Positions 34,256 to 43,242 are shown, counted from the first letter of the stretch. The stretch is 64,000 nt of DNA from Streptomyces sp. SCSIO 75703 (GCF_036607905.1 NZ_CP144555.1:434001-498000), one strand, 5' to 3'. Made by a program: numbers and translations. The notes: generated from the sequence alone by a model not told the origin.

Positions 34256-34792
34256 TCACCGGGCGCGGGCGGCCGGCGCGACGGCCTCCCCACGGCGGGA
34301 CGGGCGCCGGGGCCTGCGTCCGCGCCGGGTCGGCCCCCAGGGCTTGAGCAGCGAGATCACCGTCATGAAGACGTACGCGGTGAGGGAGACGAACGGTCCG
34401 GCCGACACGTCGGCGGGCCCGGGAAGTGGTTCGCCAGCGGTGACGGCGGCGAGGGCGGCGTGCACGCCCGGCCGCAACGCGAAGGCCGTCGCGATGGTGG
34501 CGGCGAGCGTCAGCCAGAACTTGGTCCACACCCACCGGTGGCGGGCCAGCCCCCAGGGCGTGCCGAGGGCCAGCACCAGGCCGGAGGCGAGGGTGGTGAG
34601 CGCCACCGGGAGCAGCAGCAGGTCGGCGAAGAGCCGCATGGCCCGCACGCTCGGCTCGGCGCTCGCCGCGGACGGGGCGGTGGTCGCGGCGAGGGCGAGC
34701 GCCAGCAGGCCGAGGGTGAGCCCGAGCCAGGCGGCGGAGGCGACGACGTGGACGGCGAGGGTGGCCCGGCGTACGGGTCGGCTGAGTGTCAC
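34256..34792 (-). CDS. Four-helix membrane protein (DUF2269-like)
   Basis: A 178-residue integral membrane protein with four hydrophobic helices: TLAVHVVASAAWLGLTLGLL, LFADLLLLPVALTTLASGLV, FWLTLAATIATAFAL, and FVSLTAYVFMTVISLLKPWG. The VHVxxSAxWLG motif resembles heme-less DUF2269/CopD-like membrane proteins. The C-terminus is Arg-rich and cytosolic. GTG start at 34792. Function unknown. Confidence 0.72.
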   Translation of the reverse strand: MTLSRPVRRATLAVHVVASAAWLGLTLGLLALALAATTAPSAASAEPSVRAMRLFADLLLLPVALTTLASGLVLALGTPWGLARHRWVWTKFWLTLAATIATAFALRPGVHAALAAVTAGEPLPGPADVSAGPFVSLTAYVFMTVISLLKPWGPTRRGRRPRRPSRRGEAVAPAARAR

Positions 34793-35149
34793 GGCCCCCA
34801 CGGTGCCGGGGCGGGGCCGCGGACGCGTCCGGCGGCGGGAGTAACCGTGCCTACCGTCGGGGGCGTACGCGGGTGGCGGGTGCAGGACGGCCTCGCCGCG
34901 CCCCGCGTCCCCCGCCGCGCCGGCGGCACGGCGCCGCACCGCGCGGCCGTCGCGCCGGGCGCCTTCGTCGCGCCGCCGCTCGCGCCGGTCTCAGCGGTCG
35001 CGCCCCCGGCGGAACTCCCCGCCGGAGCCCGCCCGCCCCACTGTCGGCCCTCCCGGACTGCGCCGGGCCCGCGGTCGCCTTACGCTGGCGAACGGGCCCG
35101 TCCGCACCGCCCTTCCCCCCGCTCTTCCCCCCATCCCCAGGGAGCCGTC
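34793..35149. other. Promoter region between divergent membrane-protein genes
   Basis: No gene is supported in these 357 bp. They separate the DUF2269-like and DoxX-like genes and presumably hold both promoters; no clear -10/-35 pair or palindrome stands out. Confidence 0.4.
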
Positions 35150-35623
35150 ATGCGTCTGCCCGTCGAAGCCCGGCACATCGCGCCGCGCCTGGCCACCGGG
35201 GCGTTCATCCTGAACTCCGGTCTCGCCAAGCGCAAGGCCGACGAGGAGACCGCCTCGCAGTTGCACGGCATGGCGACGATGACGTACCCGTTCCTCGGCA
35301 AACTGCCGGCGACGAAGTTCGTGAAGCTCCTCTCCGCCGGGGAGATCACGCTCGGCGCCGCGCTGCTGCTGCCGGTCGTGCCGACCGTCGTGGCCGGCGC
35401 CGGGCTGACCGCCTTCTCCGCCGGGCTGCTGGGCCTGTACCTGCGCACCCCCGGGATGCGGCAGGAGGGCAGCCTGCGCCCGACGCAGCAGGGGACGGCG
35501 CTGGCGAAGGACGCGTGGATGCTCGGCATCGGGCTCGGGTTCGTCACCGACGAGATCGCGCGCGGGTCCTGCGGGACGCGCCGCTCCGCCCGCGGGCGCC
35601 GCTCCTGCCGGTGGTCCCGCTAG
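35150..35623 (+). CDS. DoxX-like small membrane protein
   Basis: A 157-residue membrane protein: EARHIAPRLATGAFILNSGL, MTYPFLGKLPATKFVKLLSA, GEITLGAALLLPVVPTVVAG and AGLTAFSAGLLGLYLRTPGM are the features of actinobacterial DoxX-like proteins. The last 18 residues (CGTRRSARGRRSCRWSR) are Arg/Cys-rich, unlike the family, and may reflect a frameshift near the 3' end. The ATG at 35150 has GGGAG 7 nt upstream. Role unknown, possibly redox-linked. Confidence 0.75.
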   Translation: MRLPVEARHIAPRLATGAFILNSGLAKRKADEETASQLHGMATMTYPFLGKLPATKFVKLLSAGEITLGAALLLPVVPTVVAGAGLTAFSAGLLGLYLRTPGMRQEGSLRPTQQGTALAKDAWMLGIGLGFVTDEIARGSCGTRRSARGRRSCRWSR

Positions 35624-35668
35624 AGCCGGGCGCCGCGGAGGCCCGCCGCCGGGTCACCCGCGGGGTGG

Positions 35669-35708
35669 CCTCCCGGTCCGGCCGGGTGGTCCGGACCGGA
35701 CCGGGAGG
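35669..35708. terminator. Bidirectional hairpin terminator
   Basis: CCTCCCGGTCCGG (35669-35681) pairs perfectly with CCGGACCGGGAGG (35696-35708). It lies between the convergent DoxX-like and aldehyde dehydrogenase genes. Confidence 0.7.
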
Positions 35709-35728
35709 GGCCGCGGGCCGCGGGCGGA

Positions 35729-37201
35729 TCAGGCGGGGAAGCCGACCGCGTGGGTGTCCATGAACTCGCGGACCCCCTCGACGCCCATCTCGCGGCCCAT
35801 GCCGCTGTGGTCGAAGCCGCCGAACGGGGCGCGCTCGTCCAGGTGGGCGGCGCCGTGCGCGTTCACGAAGGTGTAGCCGGTGCGCAGCCGGGCCGCTACG
35901 GCCGCCGCACGGTCGAGGTCCCGCGTCCACACCGAGGAGCACAGGCCCGACCAGGTGTCGTTGGCGCGGCCGACGGCCTCGTCCTCGTCGTCGAACGGCA
36001 GCACCGGCAGCGTGGGCCCGAACTGTTCCTCGACGACCACGCGGGCGTTGTCGGCCGGGTCGAGCACCAGCGAGGGCCGCAGGAAGGTGCCGCGGGTCGG
36101 GTCCTGTCCGTCGGCGGCCTCCCCGAACTCGCGGACCTCGGCACCGGCCGCGCGGGCCTCGTCCAGCAGTTCCCGTACGTAGGCGCGCTGGGCGGCGCTG
36201 TGCAGCGGGCCCATGGTGACGTTCTCGGCGAGTCCGTGGCCGAGCCGGACCTCGGCGAGCTGGGCGGTGAGGCCCTCCACGACCTCCTCGTACCGGGAGC
36301 GGTGGACGTAGAGCCGCTTCGTGGCCATGCAGATCTGGCCGGTGGAGTCGAAGGTGCCGGTGAACAGGCGTCGCATCGCCTCGGGGCCGAGGTCGGCGTC
36401 CGCGAGCACCAGTGCGGGGTCGTTGCCGCCCAGTTCCAGGGCGACCCGGGTGAGGGACTCGGCGGCCATCGCCATGATCCGCCGGCCGCCGAGGGAGCTG
36501 CCGGTGAAGCAGACCTTCTTGACTCGGTCGTCCTGGACCAGCGGGGCGCCGATCTCGGCGTCGGTGCCGGTGACCACGTTGAGCACGCCGGGCGGCAGGG
36601 AGCGGGCGACCCTCTCCACGGTGCGGGTGGTGGCGAGCGGCGCGGTGGGCGGCGGCTTGACGACGACGGTGTTGCCCGCGAGGAGAGCCTGCGGCAGCGC
36701 GGCGGCGAGGATGGCCAGCGGCCAGTTGAAGGGCACGATGATCGTCACGACGCCGAGGGGGAGGTAGGAGACCTCGGTGCGGTACGGCGGGGCCGGCAGG
36801 GTGGTGACCCGCTCGACCTCCTCGGCGAGAGCGGCGGCGAGGCGGAAGCGGTGCTCGAAGACCAGGGAGTCGACGAACGACTCCCTCCGGATCTTGCCGT
36901 TCTCGCGGGTGAGGATCTCGGCGGTGGCCTCACGGTCGCCCTCCAGCGGGGCGAGCGCGGCGGTGAGCAGTTCGGCGCGTTCCCCGGCGCCGCGGGCGGC
37001 CCAGGCGGGGAAGGCCCGGTGGGCCGCGGCGACGGCGGCCGTGGCCTGGCCGGCGTCCGCGGCGGCGGCGAGCCCGACGACCGACTCGCGGTCGGCCGGG
37101 TCGACGACGCGGAGCGTCTGCCGGGTCTCGTGCGTCTCGCCGTCGACGTAGAGCCCGGTTCTGATCTCGGGGAGCTGGGCGAGCTGGTCCAACGGTGCCA
37201 T
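35729..37201 (-). CDS. Aldehyde dehydrogenase (benzaldehyde/vanillin dehydrogenase-like)
   Basis: A 490-residue NAD(P)-dependent ALDH. NAD-binding is shown by VTIIVPFNWPLAILAAALPQ and KKVCFTGSSLGGRRIM, the general-base Glu by LELGGNDPALVL, the catalytic Cys by GTFDSTGQICMATKRLYVHR, and the C-terminal PFGGFDHSGMGREMG is conserved. The overall length and motifs match the vanillin/benzaldehyde dehydrogenase group. It is divergent from the benzoylformate-decarboxylase-type gene, sharing a 263-bp promoter with the island motif. It would oxidise the aldehyde made by that enzyme. Confidence 0.88.
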   Translation of the reverse strand: MAPLDQLAQLPEIRTGLYVDGETHETRQTLRVVDPADRESVVGLAAAADAGQATAAVAAAHRAFPAWAARGAGERAELLTAALAPLEGDREATAEILTRENGKIRRESFVDSLVFEHRFRLAAALAEEVERVTTLPAPPYRTEVSYLPLGVVTIIVPFNWPLAILAAALPQALLAGNTVVVKPPPTAPLATTRTVERVARSLPPGVLNVVTGTDAEIGAPLVQDDRVKKVCFTGSSLGGRRIMAMAAESLTRVALELGGNDPALVLADADLGPEAMRRLFTGTFDSTGQICMATKRLYVHRSRYEEVVEGLTAQLAEVRLGHGLAENVTMGPLHSAAQRAYVRELLDEARAAGAEVREFGEAADGQDPTRGTFLRPSLVLDPADNARVVVEEQFGPTLPVLPFDDEDEAVGRANDTWSGLCSSVWTRDLDRAAAVAARLRTGYTFVNAHGAAHLDERAPFGGFDHSGMGREMGVEGVREFMDTHAVGFPA

Positions 37202-37348
37202 CGGCGTACCTCCGGTCGTCGCACGGGAGGGGGCGGGGCGTGGGATCGGCCGTCTCCCGGCTGGCGTCGGGCCACCGTAACCGCGGGCGCGGCCGGGGCC
37301 CCCGGGCATGGGACCCGATCCTTCCGGGCCGTTGCGGCAAGTACGCCC

Positions 37349-37364
37349 GAGACATCCGACGTAG
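37349..37364 (+). promoter_or_regulatory. Island motif, site 1 (aldehyde dehydrogenase / decarboxylase promoter)
   Basis: GAGACATCCGACGTAG, one of seven intergenic matches to GNGACANNYGACGTAG. It is 100 nt before the decarboxylase ATG and 148 nt before the divergent ALDH ATG. Confidence 0.65.
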
Positions 37365-37464
37365 ATCGGGGCCGGGCGCTCGGCCGGGGTCGAAACGGCG
37401 CGTAACGTGCGCGGCTCCCGGGGAGCGACGGCCCCCGGGCCTTTCCGATCCCCTGGAGGACGCC

Positions 37465-39273
37465 ATGCCGACCGTTCGCGCGATCACGTACGAGCTGTTG
37501 CGGACCTGGGGACTGACCACCGTGTTCGGCAATCCGGGCTCCAACGAGCTGCCGTTCCTGGACGGTTTCCCGGCGGACTTCCGGTACGTCCTCGGGCTGC
37601 ACGAGGGCGCCGTCCTGGCGACGGCGGACGGCTACGCGCAGGCCACGGGGCGTCCGGCGCTGGTCAACCTGCACTCGGCGGCCGGACTGGGCAACGCGAT
37701 GGGCAACCTCGCCAACGCGCACGCCTCGCGGACCCCGCTGGTGGTGACCGCGGGTCAGCAGGCCCGCGCGATGATCGGGCTGGGGTCGGTGCTCGCGGAG
37801 CCGGCGATGACCCGGGTGCCGGAGCCGCACGTGAAGTGGGCCTGTGAACCGGCCCGCGCCGAGGACGTGCCGCGGGCCCTGTCGGAGGCGTTCCACCTGG
37901 CCACGCTGGCGCCGGCGGGTCCGGTGTTCGTGTCGCTGCCGATGGATGACTGGGGCGCCGAGGTGGCGGCGCACGAGGTCGCTCACCTGGCGGGGCGCCG
38001 GGTGCGGTCGGTGGGCGCGGCCGGGCCGGAGGTGGTGGCGGAGCTGGCCGGGCGGCTGGCGCGGGCGGTGTCCCCGGCGCTGGTGGTGGGCCCGGAGGTG
38101 GACGACGAGCGGGCCTACGACCGGGTGGTGGAGCTGGCCGGGCGGCTCGGGCTGCCCGTGTGGGTGGCGCCGACGCCGCCGCGCTGCCCGTTCCCGACCC
38201 GGCACCCGCTGTTCCGGGGGGTGTTGCCGCCGAGCATCGCGGGGGTCGCCGAGCATCTGTCCGGCCACGACCTGGTGCTGGTGCTGGGCGCCCCGGTGTT
38301 CCGGTACCACGCGTACCGGCCGGGGCCGTGGCTCGCCGAGGGCACGGAGCTGGTGGCGGTCGGCGCGGACCCGTACGCGGCGGCGCGGTCCGCCTTCGGC
38401 GACGCGCTGGTGGGCGACGTCGCGGCGGTCACGGGCCAGTTGCTGGACGCGCTGGCCCCCGCGCCGGGGCGGCTGCCGGCCGGCGGGGCGCCGGCGGCCG
38501 GGGTGCGCACCGGCACGGACACGCGGACAGGGGGCGGCACGGGCCCCGGGGACGGCGTGGGGCCGCGGGACGGCACAGGGCCGGGAGACGGCACGGGACC
38601 GGGAGGCGGCGCGGGCACGGCGACCGTCACCGGCACGGTCCCGCGCACCGCCACCGCCACGCACCCGACGACCGGGACCGGCGCGGGCTCCGGCCCGGTA
38701 GGCGGCGCGGACCCGGTGGGGGCGGTCGCGCCGTTCACCGCGGACCAGGTGTTCGCGCTGATGGCGCGCACGCTGCCGGCCGGGGTGCGTCTGGTGAACG
38801 AGTCGACGTCCAACACCACCCAGTTCTGGCAGCACCTGCGCCTGGACCGCCCGCGCGGGCTCTTCTTCCCCGCCGCCGGCGGCCTCGGTTTCGGGCTGCC
38901 CGCCGCGGCCGGGGTCGCGCTGGCCGACCCGTCCCGGCCGGTGGTCGCCGTACTCGGCGACGGCGCCGTGCAGTACGGCGTGGCCGGACTGTGGACGGCG
39001 GTGCGGGAGAACCTGCCCGTCACGTTCCTGGTGCTGCGCAACGGCACCTACGGGGCGCTGCGCGGCTTCGTCGACCAGCTCGGCGTGGCGCACGCGCCCG
39101 GCCTGGACCTGCCCGGACTCGACGCGGTGCGCACGGCGCAGGGGTACGGGCTGCCCGCCCGGCGGATCACCGACGGCGCCGAACTCGCCGCCGAACTCGC
39201 CGCCGTGGCACCGGGCCGCGGGCCCCGGCTGCTCGAACTCCCCCTGGTCCACGAGACCCGTCCGCTGGGCTGA
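37465..39273 (+). CDS. mdlC: Benzoylformate decarboxylase-type ThDP enzyme with a linker insertion
   Basis: A 602-residue ThDP-dependent decarboxylase. Active-site residues of benzoylformate decarboxylase are conserved: Ser in GNPGSNELPFLDGF (residues 21-34), His in LHSAAGLGNAMGN, and His in PTRHPLFRGVLPPSI. The ThDP motif is VVAVLGDGAVQYGVAGLWTA with VLRNGTYGALRGF. It converts an aryl-glyoxylate to an aldehyde plus CO2. Residues about 335-420, between the middle and ThDP domains, are a Gly/Thr/Pro low-complexity insertion absent from the roughly 525-residue family norm. Paired divergently with an ALDH and followed by an aromatic-acid-type transporter. Confidence 0.9.
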   Translation: MPTVRAITYELLRTWGLTTVFGNPGSNELPFLDGFPADFRYVLGLHEGAVLATADGYAQATGRPALVNLHSAAGLGNAMGNLANAHASRTPLVVTAGQQARAMIGLGSVLAEPAMTRVPEPHVKWACEPARAEDVPRALSEAFHLATLAPAGPVFVSLPMDDWGAEVAAHEVAHLAGRRVRSVGAAGPEVVAELAGRLARAVSPALVVGPEVDDERAYDRVVELAGRLGLPVWVAPTPPRCPFPTRHPLFRGVLPPSIAGVAEHLSGHDLVLVLGAPVFRYHAYRPGPWLAEGTELVAVGADPYAAARSAFGDALVGDVAAVTGQLLDALAPAPGRLPAGGAPAAGVRTGTDTRTGGGTGPGDGVGPRDGTGPGDGTGPGGGAGTATVTGTVPRTATATHPTTGTGAGSGPVGGADPVGAVAPFTADQVFALMARTLPAGVRLVNESTSNTTQFWQHLRLDRPRGLFFPAAGGLGFGLPAAAGVALADPSRPVVAVLGDGAVQYGVAGLWTAVRENLPVTFLVLRNGTYGALRGFVDQLGVAHAPGLDLPGLDAVRTAQGYGLPARRITDGAELAAELAAVAPGRGPRLLELPLVHETRPLG

Positions 39274-39293
39274 CCGGCCCTCGGCCGTGCGGT

Positions 39294-39309
39294 GCGACAC
39301 ATGACGTAG
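39294..39309 (+). promoter_or_regulatory. Island motif, site 2 (transporter promoter)
   Basis: GCGACACATGACGTAG matches GNGACANNYGACGTAG. Its second half is part of a perfect dyad ATGACG-TAGG-CGTCAT (39301-39316). The remaining 39317-39617 is a G+C-rich leader without a gene; a -10-like ACTTACAT lies near 39350. Confidence 0.65.
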
Positions 39310-39617
39310 GCGTCATGCCGCAGAAGACCCGCGACGCGGCAGCCGTCCTCACTTACATTCCCTGGACGAGCGAGTCCGGAAGACCGAGTCCGGCCTCACC
39401 GCGCGGCACCGCGGGGCCGGCTCGGCGGCGACCCGCCGGGCCTTCGCGCGGGCCGTGCGGCGGGCGTCGCCACCGGCCCGCGCCCCGGCCGGCCGTTCCG
39501 GCCGCCCACGCCACCGGCCGGGGCCCGGACCCGCCCGCCCCAGCCCGCCGTGCGTCCTCACCGTCCCGGGAGGAGCACCCTCACCCCGCCGTCCGGCGTT
39601 TCGGAGGAGTACCCGTC

Positions 39618-40955
39618 GTGACCCCCTCACCCAGCACCACGCCAACCAAGAACAAGAAGGGCATATTCGCGGCCAGTTTCGTCGGCACGTCGATCGAGTG
39701 GTACGACTACTACATTTTCGGTACCGCCGCCGCGCTGATCTTCGGTGACCTGTTCTTCCCCGGGTTCTCCCCCGTGGCCGGCACCCTCGCCGCCTTCGCC
39801 ACCTTCGCCGTCGGCTTCATCGCCCGGCCGCTGGGCGCCGCGGTCATCGGCCACTACGGCGACCGGATCGGCCGCAAGTCGATGCTGGTGCTCACGCTGA
39901 TGCTGACCGGTGGCTCGACCTTCCTCATCGGTGTGCTGCCCACCTACGCGGCGATCGGCGTCGGTGCCCCGCTGCTGCTGGTGGCGCTGCGGCTGATCCA
40001 GGGCTTCGGCGTGGGCGGCGAGTGGGGCGGTGCCATCCTCATCGCCACCGAGCACGCCTCGCCGCGCCGCCGCGCGCTCTACGGCAGCTTCGCGCAGTTC
40101 GGCCTGCCCATCGGCGTGCTCACCTCCAACCTGGCGTTCCTGCTGGTCTCCAGCCTGGGCGACGACGCCTTCCGCTCGTACGGCTGGCGCATCCCGTTCC
40201 TGGTCAGCGCGCTGATGGTCGTGGTCGGTTTCCTGGTGCGCTCGCGGCTCCAGGAGGCGCCCGAGTTCGAGAAGGTCAAGAAGGAGCGCAGCGTCAGCAA
40301 GGTGCCGGTGGCCGAGCTGTTCCGCCGTCAGCCGCGGACCCTGGTCCTGGCCTCCCTCGCATCCATCGCGCCGCCCGCGGTCGGCTACACGGTCATCGTC
40401 TACATGCTGACCTACGGCACCCAGCAGGTCGGCTTCGAGCGGACCACGCTGCTGACGCTGATCCTGCTGTCGACGGTGGTGTGGGTCATCGCCATCGCCG
40501 TCTCCGCGCTCGCCTCCGACCGGTTCGGCTCGAAGCGGGTCTACACCATCGGCACGCTCACCGCCGCGCTGTGGCCGATCCCGATGTTCGCCATGGTCAA
40601 CACCAAGAGCGTCGGCATGGCGCTGGTCGCCTTCATGGTCGCGGCCATCGTGCAGGGCATCATGGCCGGTGCGCAGGGCGGCCTGTTCACCGACATCTTC
40701 GACGTCAAGGTCCGCTACAGCGGCATCTCCATCGCCTACCAGATGGGCGGTGTGATCGGCGGCGCCGTGACGCCCATCGCGCTCACCGCGCTGTTCGACG
40801 CGTACAACTCCTCCACCGTCATCGCCTGCTACGTCTCCGCCCTCTCGGCGGTCAGCCTGGTGGCGATCCTCGGTCTGCGCGGCGGCTCGGCGCCCTCCTC
40901 CGGCGGTGAGTCGGAGACCTCGGCGACGTCCGTCCCGAGCGGGACGACCGCCTGA
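39618..40955 (+). CDS. MFS metabolite:H+ symporter (aromatic-acid/BfdT-like)
   Basis: A 445-residue 12-helix symporter of the metabolite:H+ family: SFVGTSIEWYDYYIFGTAAA (helix 1), FIARPLGAAVIGHYGDRIGR (motif A), RLIQGFGVGGEWGGAILIAT (helix 4 hallmark) and RYSGISIAYQMGGVIGGAVT. Family members import shikimate, alpha-ketoglutarate or aromatic acids. The GTG at 39618 has AGGAGT 8 nt upstream. Its place after the decarboxylase and before the dioxygenase genes suggests uptake of an aromatic acid or aryl-glyoxylate; the specificity is inferred. Confidence 0.9.
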   Translation: MTPSPSTTPTKNKKGIFAASFVGTSIEWYDYYIFGTAAALIFGDLFFPGFSPVAGTLAAFATFAVGFIARPLGAAVIGHYGDRIGRKSMLVLTLMLTGGSTFLIGVLPTYAAIGVGAPLLLVALRLIQGFGVGGEWGGAILIATEHASPRRRALYGSFAQFGLPIGVLTSNLAFLLVSSLGDDAFRSYGWRIPFLVSALMVVVGFLVRSRLQEAPEFEKVKKERSVSKVPVAELFRRQPRTLVLASLASIAPPAVGYTVIVYMLTYGTQQVGFERTTLLTLILLSTVVWVIAIAVSALASDRFGSKRVYTIGTLTAALWPIPMFAMVNTKSVGMALVAFMVAAIVQGIMAGAQGGLFTDIFDVKVRYSGISIAYQMGGVIGGAVTPIALTALFDAYNSSTVIACYVSALSAVSLVAILGLRGGSAPSSGGESETSATSVPSGTTA

Positions 40956-41082
40956 CCGGTGCCGGTCCGCCGCGCGGGGACCCGCACGTCCCGCCGCCCC
41001 GGGCCGGCACTCCCCCGACGGCCGACGGCCGGCCCGCCCGACAGGGGCGCCGGACCGTCGGCCGTCGCGCGCGCGGGGCCCC

Positions 41083-41098
41083 GCGACGGATGACGTAG
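41083..41098 (+). promoter_or_regulatory. Island motif, site 3 (hydrolase-CatC promoter)
   Basis: GCGACGGATGACGTAG, 63 nt before a -10-like TCCCTAACGT (41161-41170). The rest of 41099-41446 holds no gene; four tandem CCCCCTG units lie at 41363-41390. Confidence 0.65.
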
Positions 41099-41362
41099 CG
41101 GCGCCGGGACAACGCTCCGCGCGGGTCCGGTCATTCGCGTGTTACGGGATCTTCCCCCGCTCCCTAACGTCGGTGCCGTCGCCATCGTGACCACCACGGC
41201 GGCCCCGGCCGCCGCGCCCGGGACGGGCGGGCCGCACCCCGGGCCGTGGCCCGCGCGCGGCGGGCCCCGCCGACCCCGCGCGAGCCATGCGCCCGGCGGC
41301 GCGCACCGGCCACACCACCGCCGGCGGCCCCCGGGGCGGGCGCCCCGTCACGCGCGCCCCCG

Positions 41363-41390
41363 CCCCCTGCCCCCTGCCCCCTGCCCCCTG
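41363..41390. repeat. Four tandem 7-bp units in a leader
   Basis: CCCCCTG repeated four times exactly, 57 bp before the alpha/beta hydrolase ATG. Confidence 0.9.
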
Positions 41391-41446
41391 CCCCCGAAGA
41401 AGACTCCCGAACCACCGCACCACCGAACCCCGAAGGGTGACCCCGC

Positions 41447-42154
41447 ATGAGCACGTTCGTCCTCCTCCACGGCGCCTGGCACGGCGGCTGGGCCTGGCAG
41501 CGCGTCGTCCCGGCCCTGCGGGCCGCCGGCCACGAGGTGCACGCCCCCACCCTCACCGGCCTCAGCGACCGGGCCCACCTGCTGACCCCCCAGGTCGGCC
41601 TCGCCACGCACGTCCAGGACGTCGTCGCGCTGCTGGAGGCCCACGACCTGCGGGACGTGGTGCTGGTCGGGCACAGCTACGCGGGCCAGGTCGTCACCGG
41701 TGTCGCCGACCGCGTGCCGGAGCGGCTGGCCCGCCGCGTCCACCTGGACGCGTTCGTCGGCGACGACGGCGAGGCCGCGATCGACCTGCTGCCCGAGACC
41801 GTCGCCGGGCACTACCGGGAGGCGGTCGCCGGTCCCGGCTTCGGCTGGCTCGTGCCGGTCCGGCCGCTGGAACGGCTCGGCGTGAGCGAGCGGGCCGACC
41901 TCGACTGGCTCGCGCCGCGCCTGACCCCGCACCCCTGGCTGACCTACACCGAGCCGCTGCGGCTGACCGGCGGCGCCGGCCGGGTGCCGGGCGTCTTCGT
42001 CGAGTGCGTGGACTGGATGCGGGTCTTCACGGGGCAGGCCGAGCGCGCCGCCGCCCGTGGCTGGCCGGTCCACGAGATCGCCACCGGACACGAGGCCATG
42101 GTCACCGCCCCCGGCGAGCTGGCCGAGCTGCTGCTCGGCATCGCCGCGGCCTGA
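41447..42154 (+). CDS. Alpha/beta hydrolase
   Basis: A 235-residue soluble alpha/beta hydrolase. The oxyanion-hole motif HGAWHGGWAW (residues 8-17), nucleophile elbow VGHSYAGQVV (Ser near 75), acidic residue in the FVECVDWMRVF region and catalytic His in TGHEAMVTAP complete the triad. It belongs to the small salicylate-esterase/hydroxynitrile-lyase-like group that acts on esters or lactones. It is 43 nt upstream of the CatC-like gene, so both likely act on the same ring-cleavage lactone; this is inference. Confidence 0.88.
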   Translation: MSTFVLLHGAWHGGWAWQRVVPALRAAGHEVHAPTLTGLSDRAHLLTPQVGLATHVQDVVALLEAHDLRDVVLVGHSYAGQVVTGVADRVPERLARRVHLDAFVGDDGEAAIDLLPETVAGHYREAVAGPGFGWLVPVRPLERLGVSERADLDWLAPRLTPHPWLTYTEPLRLTGGAGRVPGVFVECVDWMRVFTGQAERAAARGWPVHEIATGHEAMVTAPGELAELLLGIAAA

Positions 42155-42197
42155 GCACCGGACGCCGTACCCACCCGGTCGAGGAGGAGGAAGAACC

Positions 42198-42473
42198 GTG
42201 GAGTTCCTGGTCCGTACCGAGAACCTGCTGCCGCCGGACACCCCGGACGAGGTCCGTGAGGAGCTGCGCCGGGCCGAGCGCGTCCGCGCCACGGAGTTGC
42301 GGGAGGCGGGCGTCCTGAAGCGGCTGTGGCGCGTGCCCGGCCGCAACGCCACCGTCGGCCTGTACGAGGCGGCGGACCCGGCCGCGCTGCACGACGCGCT
42401 GGTGTCGCTGCCCCTGTGGAAGTGGATGGACGTCACCGTGGAGGCGCTCGCCACCCACCCCCAGGAGAGGTGA
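42198..42473 (+). CDS. Muconolactone delta-isomerase-family protein (CatC-like)
   Basis: A 91-residue ferredoxin-like-fold protein matching the MIase family in length and pattern: MEFLVRTENLLPPDTPDEVR, ERVRATELREAGVLKRLWRV, and SLPLWKWMDVTVEALATHP. MIases isomerise muconolactone to the enol-lactone in the beta-ketoadipate pathway. No catechol dioxygenase is in the window, so its role may be on another lactone. GTG start at 42198 with a GGAGGAGG ribosome site. A strong terminator follows 14 nt downstream. Confidence 0.82.
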   Translation: MEFLVRTENLLPPDTPDEVREELRRAERVRATELREAGVLKRLWRVPGRNATVGLYEAADPAALHDALVSLPLWKWMDVTVEALATHPQER

Positions 42474-42487
42474 CCGGCCGCCACCAC

Positions 42488-42523
42488 GGTAAGGGGCCCC
42501 TCGCCGTCGAGGGGCCCCTTACC
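42488..42523. terminator. Very strong hairpin terminator
   Basis: GGTAAGGGGCCCCTC (42488-42502) pairs perfectly with GAGGGGCCCCTTACC (42509-42523) around a 6-nt loop, 15 nt after the CatC-like gene. It separates that unit from the reverse-strand genes and can act in both directions. Confidence 0.9.
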
Positions 42524-42574
42524 GATTCCTCCGCGCGGCCACCGCGCTTCCGGTGTCCCGCCGGTGACGGCGCT

Positions 42575-43185
42575 TCAGGCCGCCGCCCGGCCTGCGGCCG
42601 ACGGCACGGGGACCGCATCCACGTCGTGCACGCGTACGCCCCTCCCCGCGCCCCGGCCGTGGACCGGGCCGCGCCGCCGGTCACCGACGGGGCGGGCAAC
42701 CGCTTGCGGGAGGGGCCCAGCGGCACCGGCGGTCCGCGCGGGGCCGGGGTGTCCAGGCAGGCTGAGGAGTACCCCGTCGTGGTCGGCCGGCGTGGCGAAG
42801 CACGGGCAGGGGGCGAGGATCAGCCGCCCGGCGTCCACCCCGGCCGCGACGGCGGCATCGGCGGCATCGGCACGGGACGGCAGTTCGGTACGGGCCTCGG
42901 CGGCCACGTCGCCGTGGACGGCACCGGCGTACACGGTGCGGCCGGCGCCGCACCGGTGACCGGGCGCCCGGGGCGCACCGGCGCGGGCGGGCACGCGGGC
43001 CATCGCCGGGTCGGCGGGGCCGCCGCCGACGTTGACGAGCGCGGCGCCCGCGCCGACCGGGGCATCGACGGGCCGGGTGGTGTCCACACCGACCCGCACG
43101 CCGGCCGCCGCCGGTTCGGCGGCGACCGGCAGCACGCGGCGCCCCGGGCGGGGCACCGTGCTCGCGCCGGGGGGTGCCGGCGCGG
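42575..43185 (-). pseudogene. Decayed dihydropteroate synthase (FolP-like) remnant
   Basis: An open reverse-strand frame shows scattered but ordered DHPS features: RRVLPVAAEPAAAGVRVGVD followed by TTRP, GAALVNVGGGPADPAMARV, TVYAGAVHGDVAAEARTEL, VAAGVDAGRLILAPCPCFAT, and the C-terminal GVRVHDVDAV. The expected N-terminal VNVTPDSFSDGG, the lysine-containing GxSRKxF pterin loop and the conserved MHWRG are missing or scrambled. It is 5'-truncated and probably inactive. It lies directly downstream of ligB, on the same strand. A folate gene beside a THF-dependent demethylase may be meaningful. Confidence 0.65.
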
Positions 43186-43242
43186 TCGGGTCGGCGGACG
43201 TCGGGAGCGCTTGTCCGGCTCGGGGTCCGGGGCGCCCGACGG

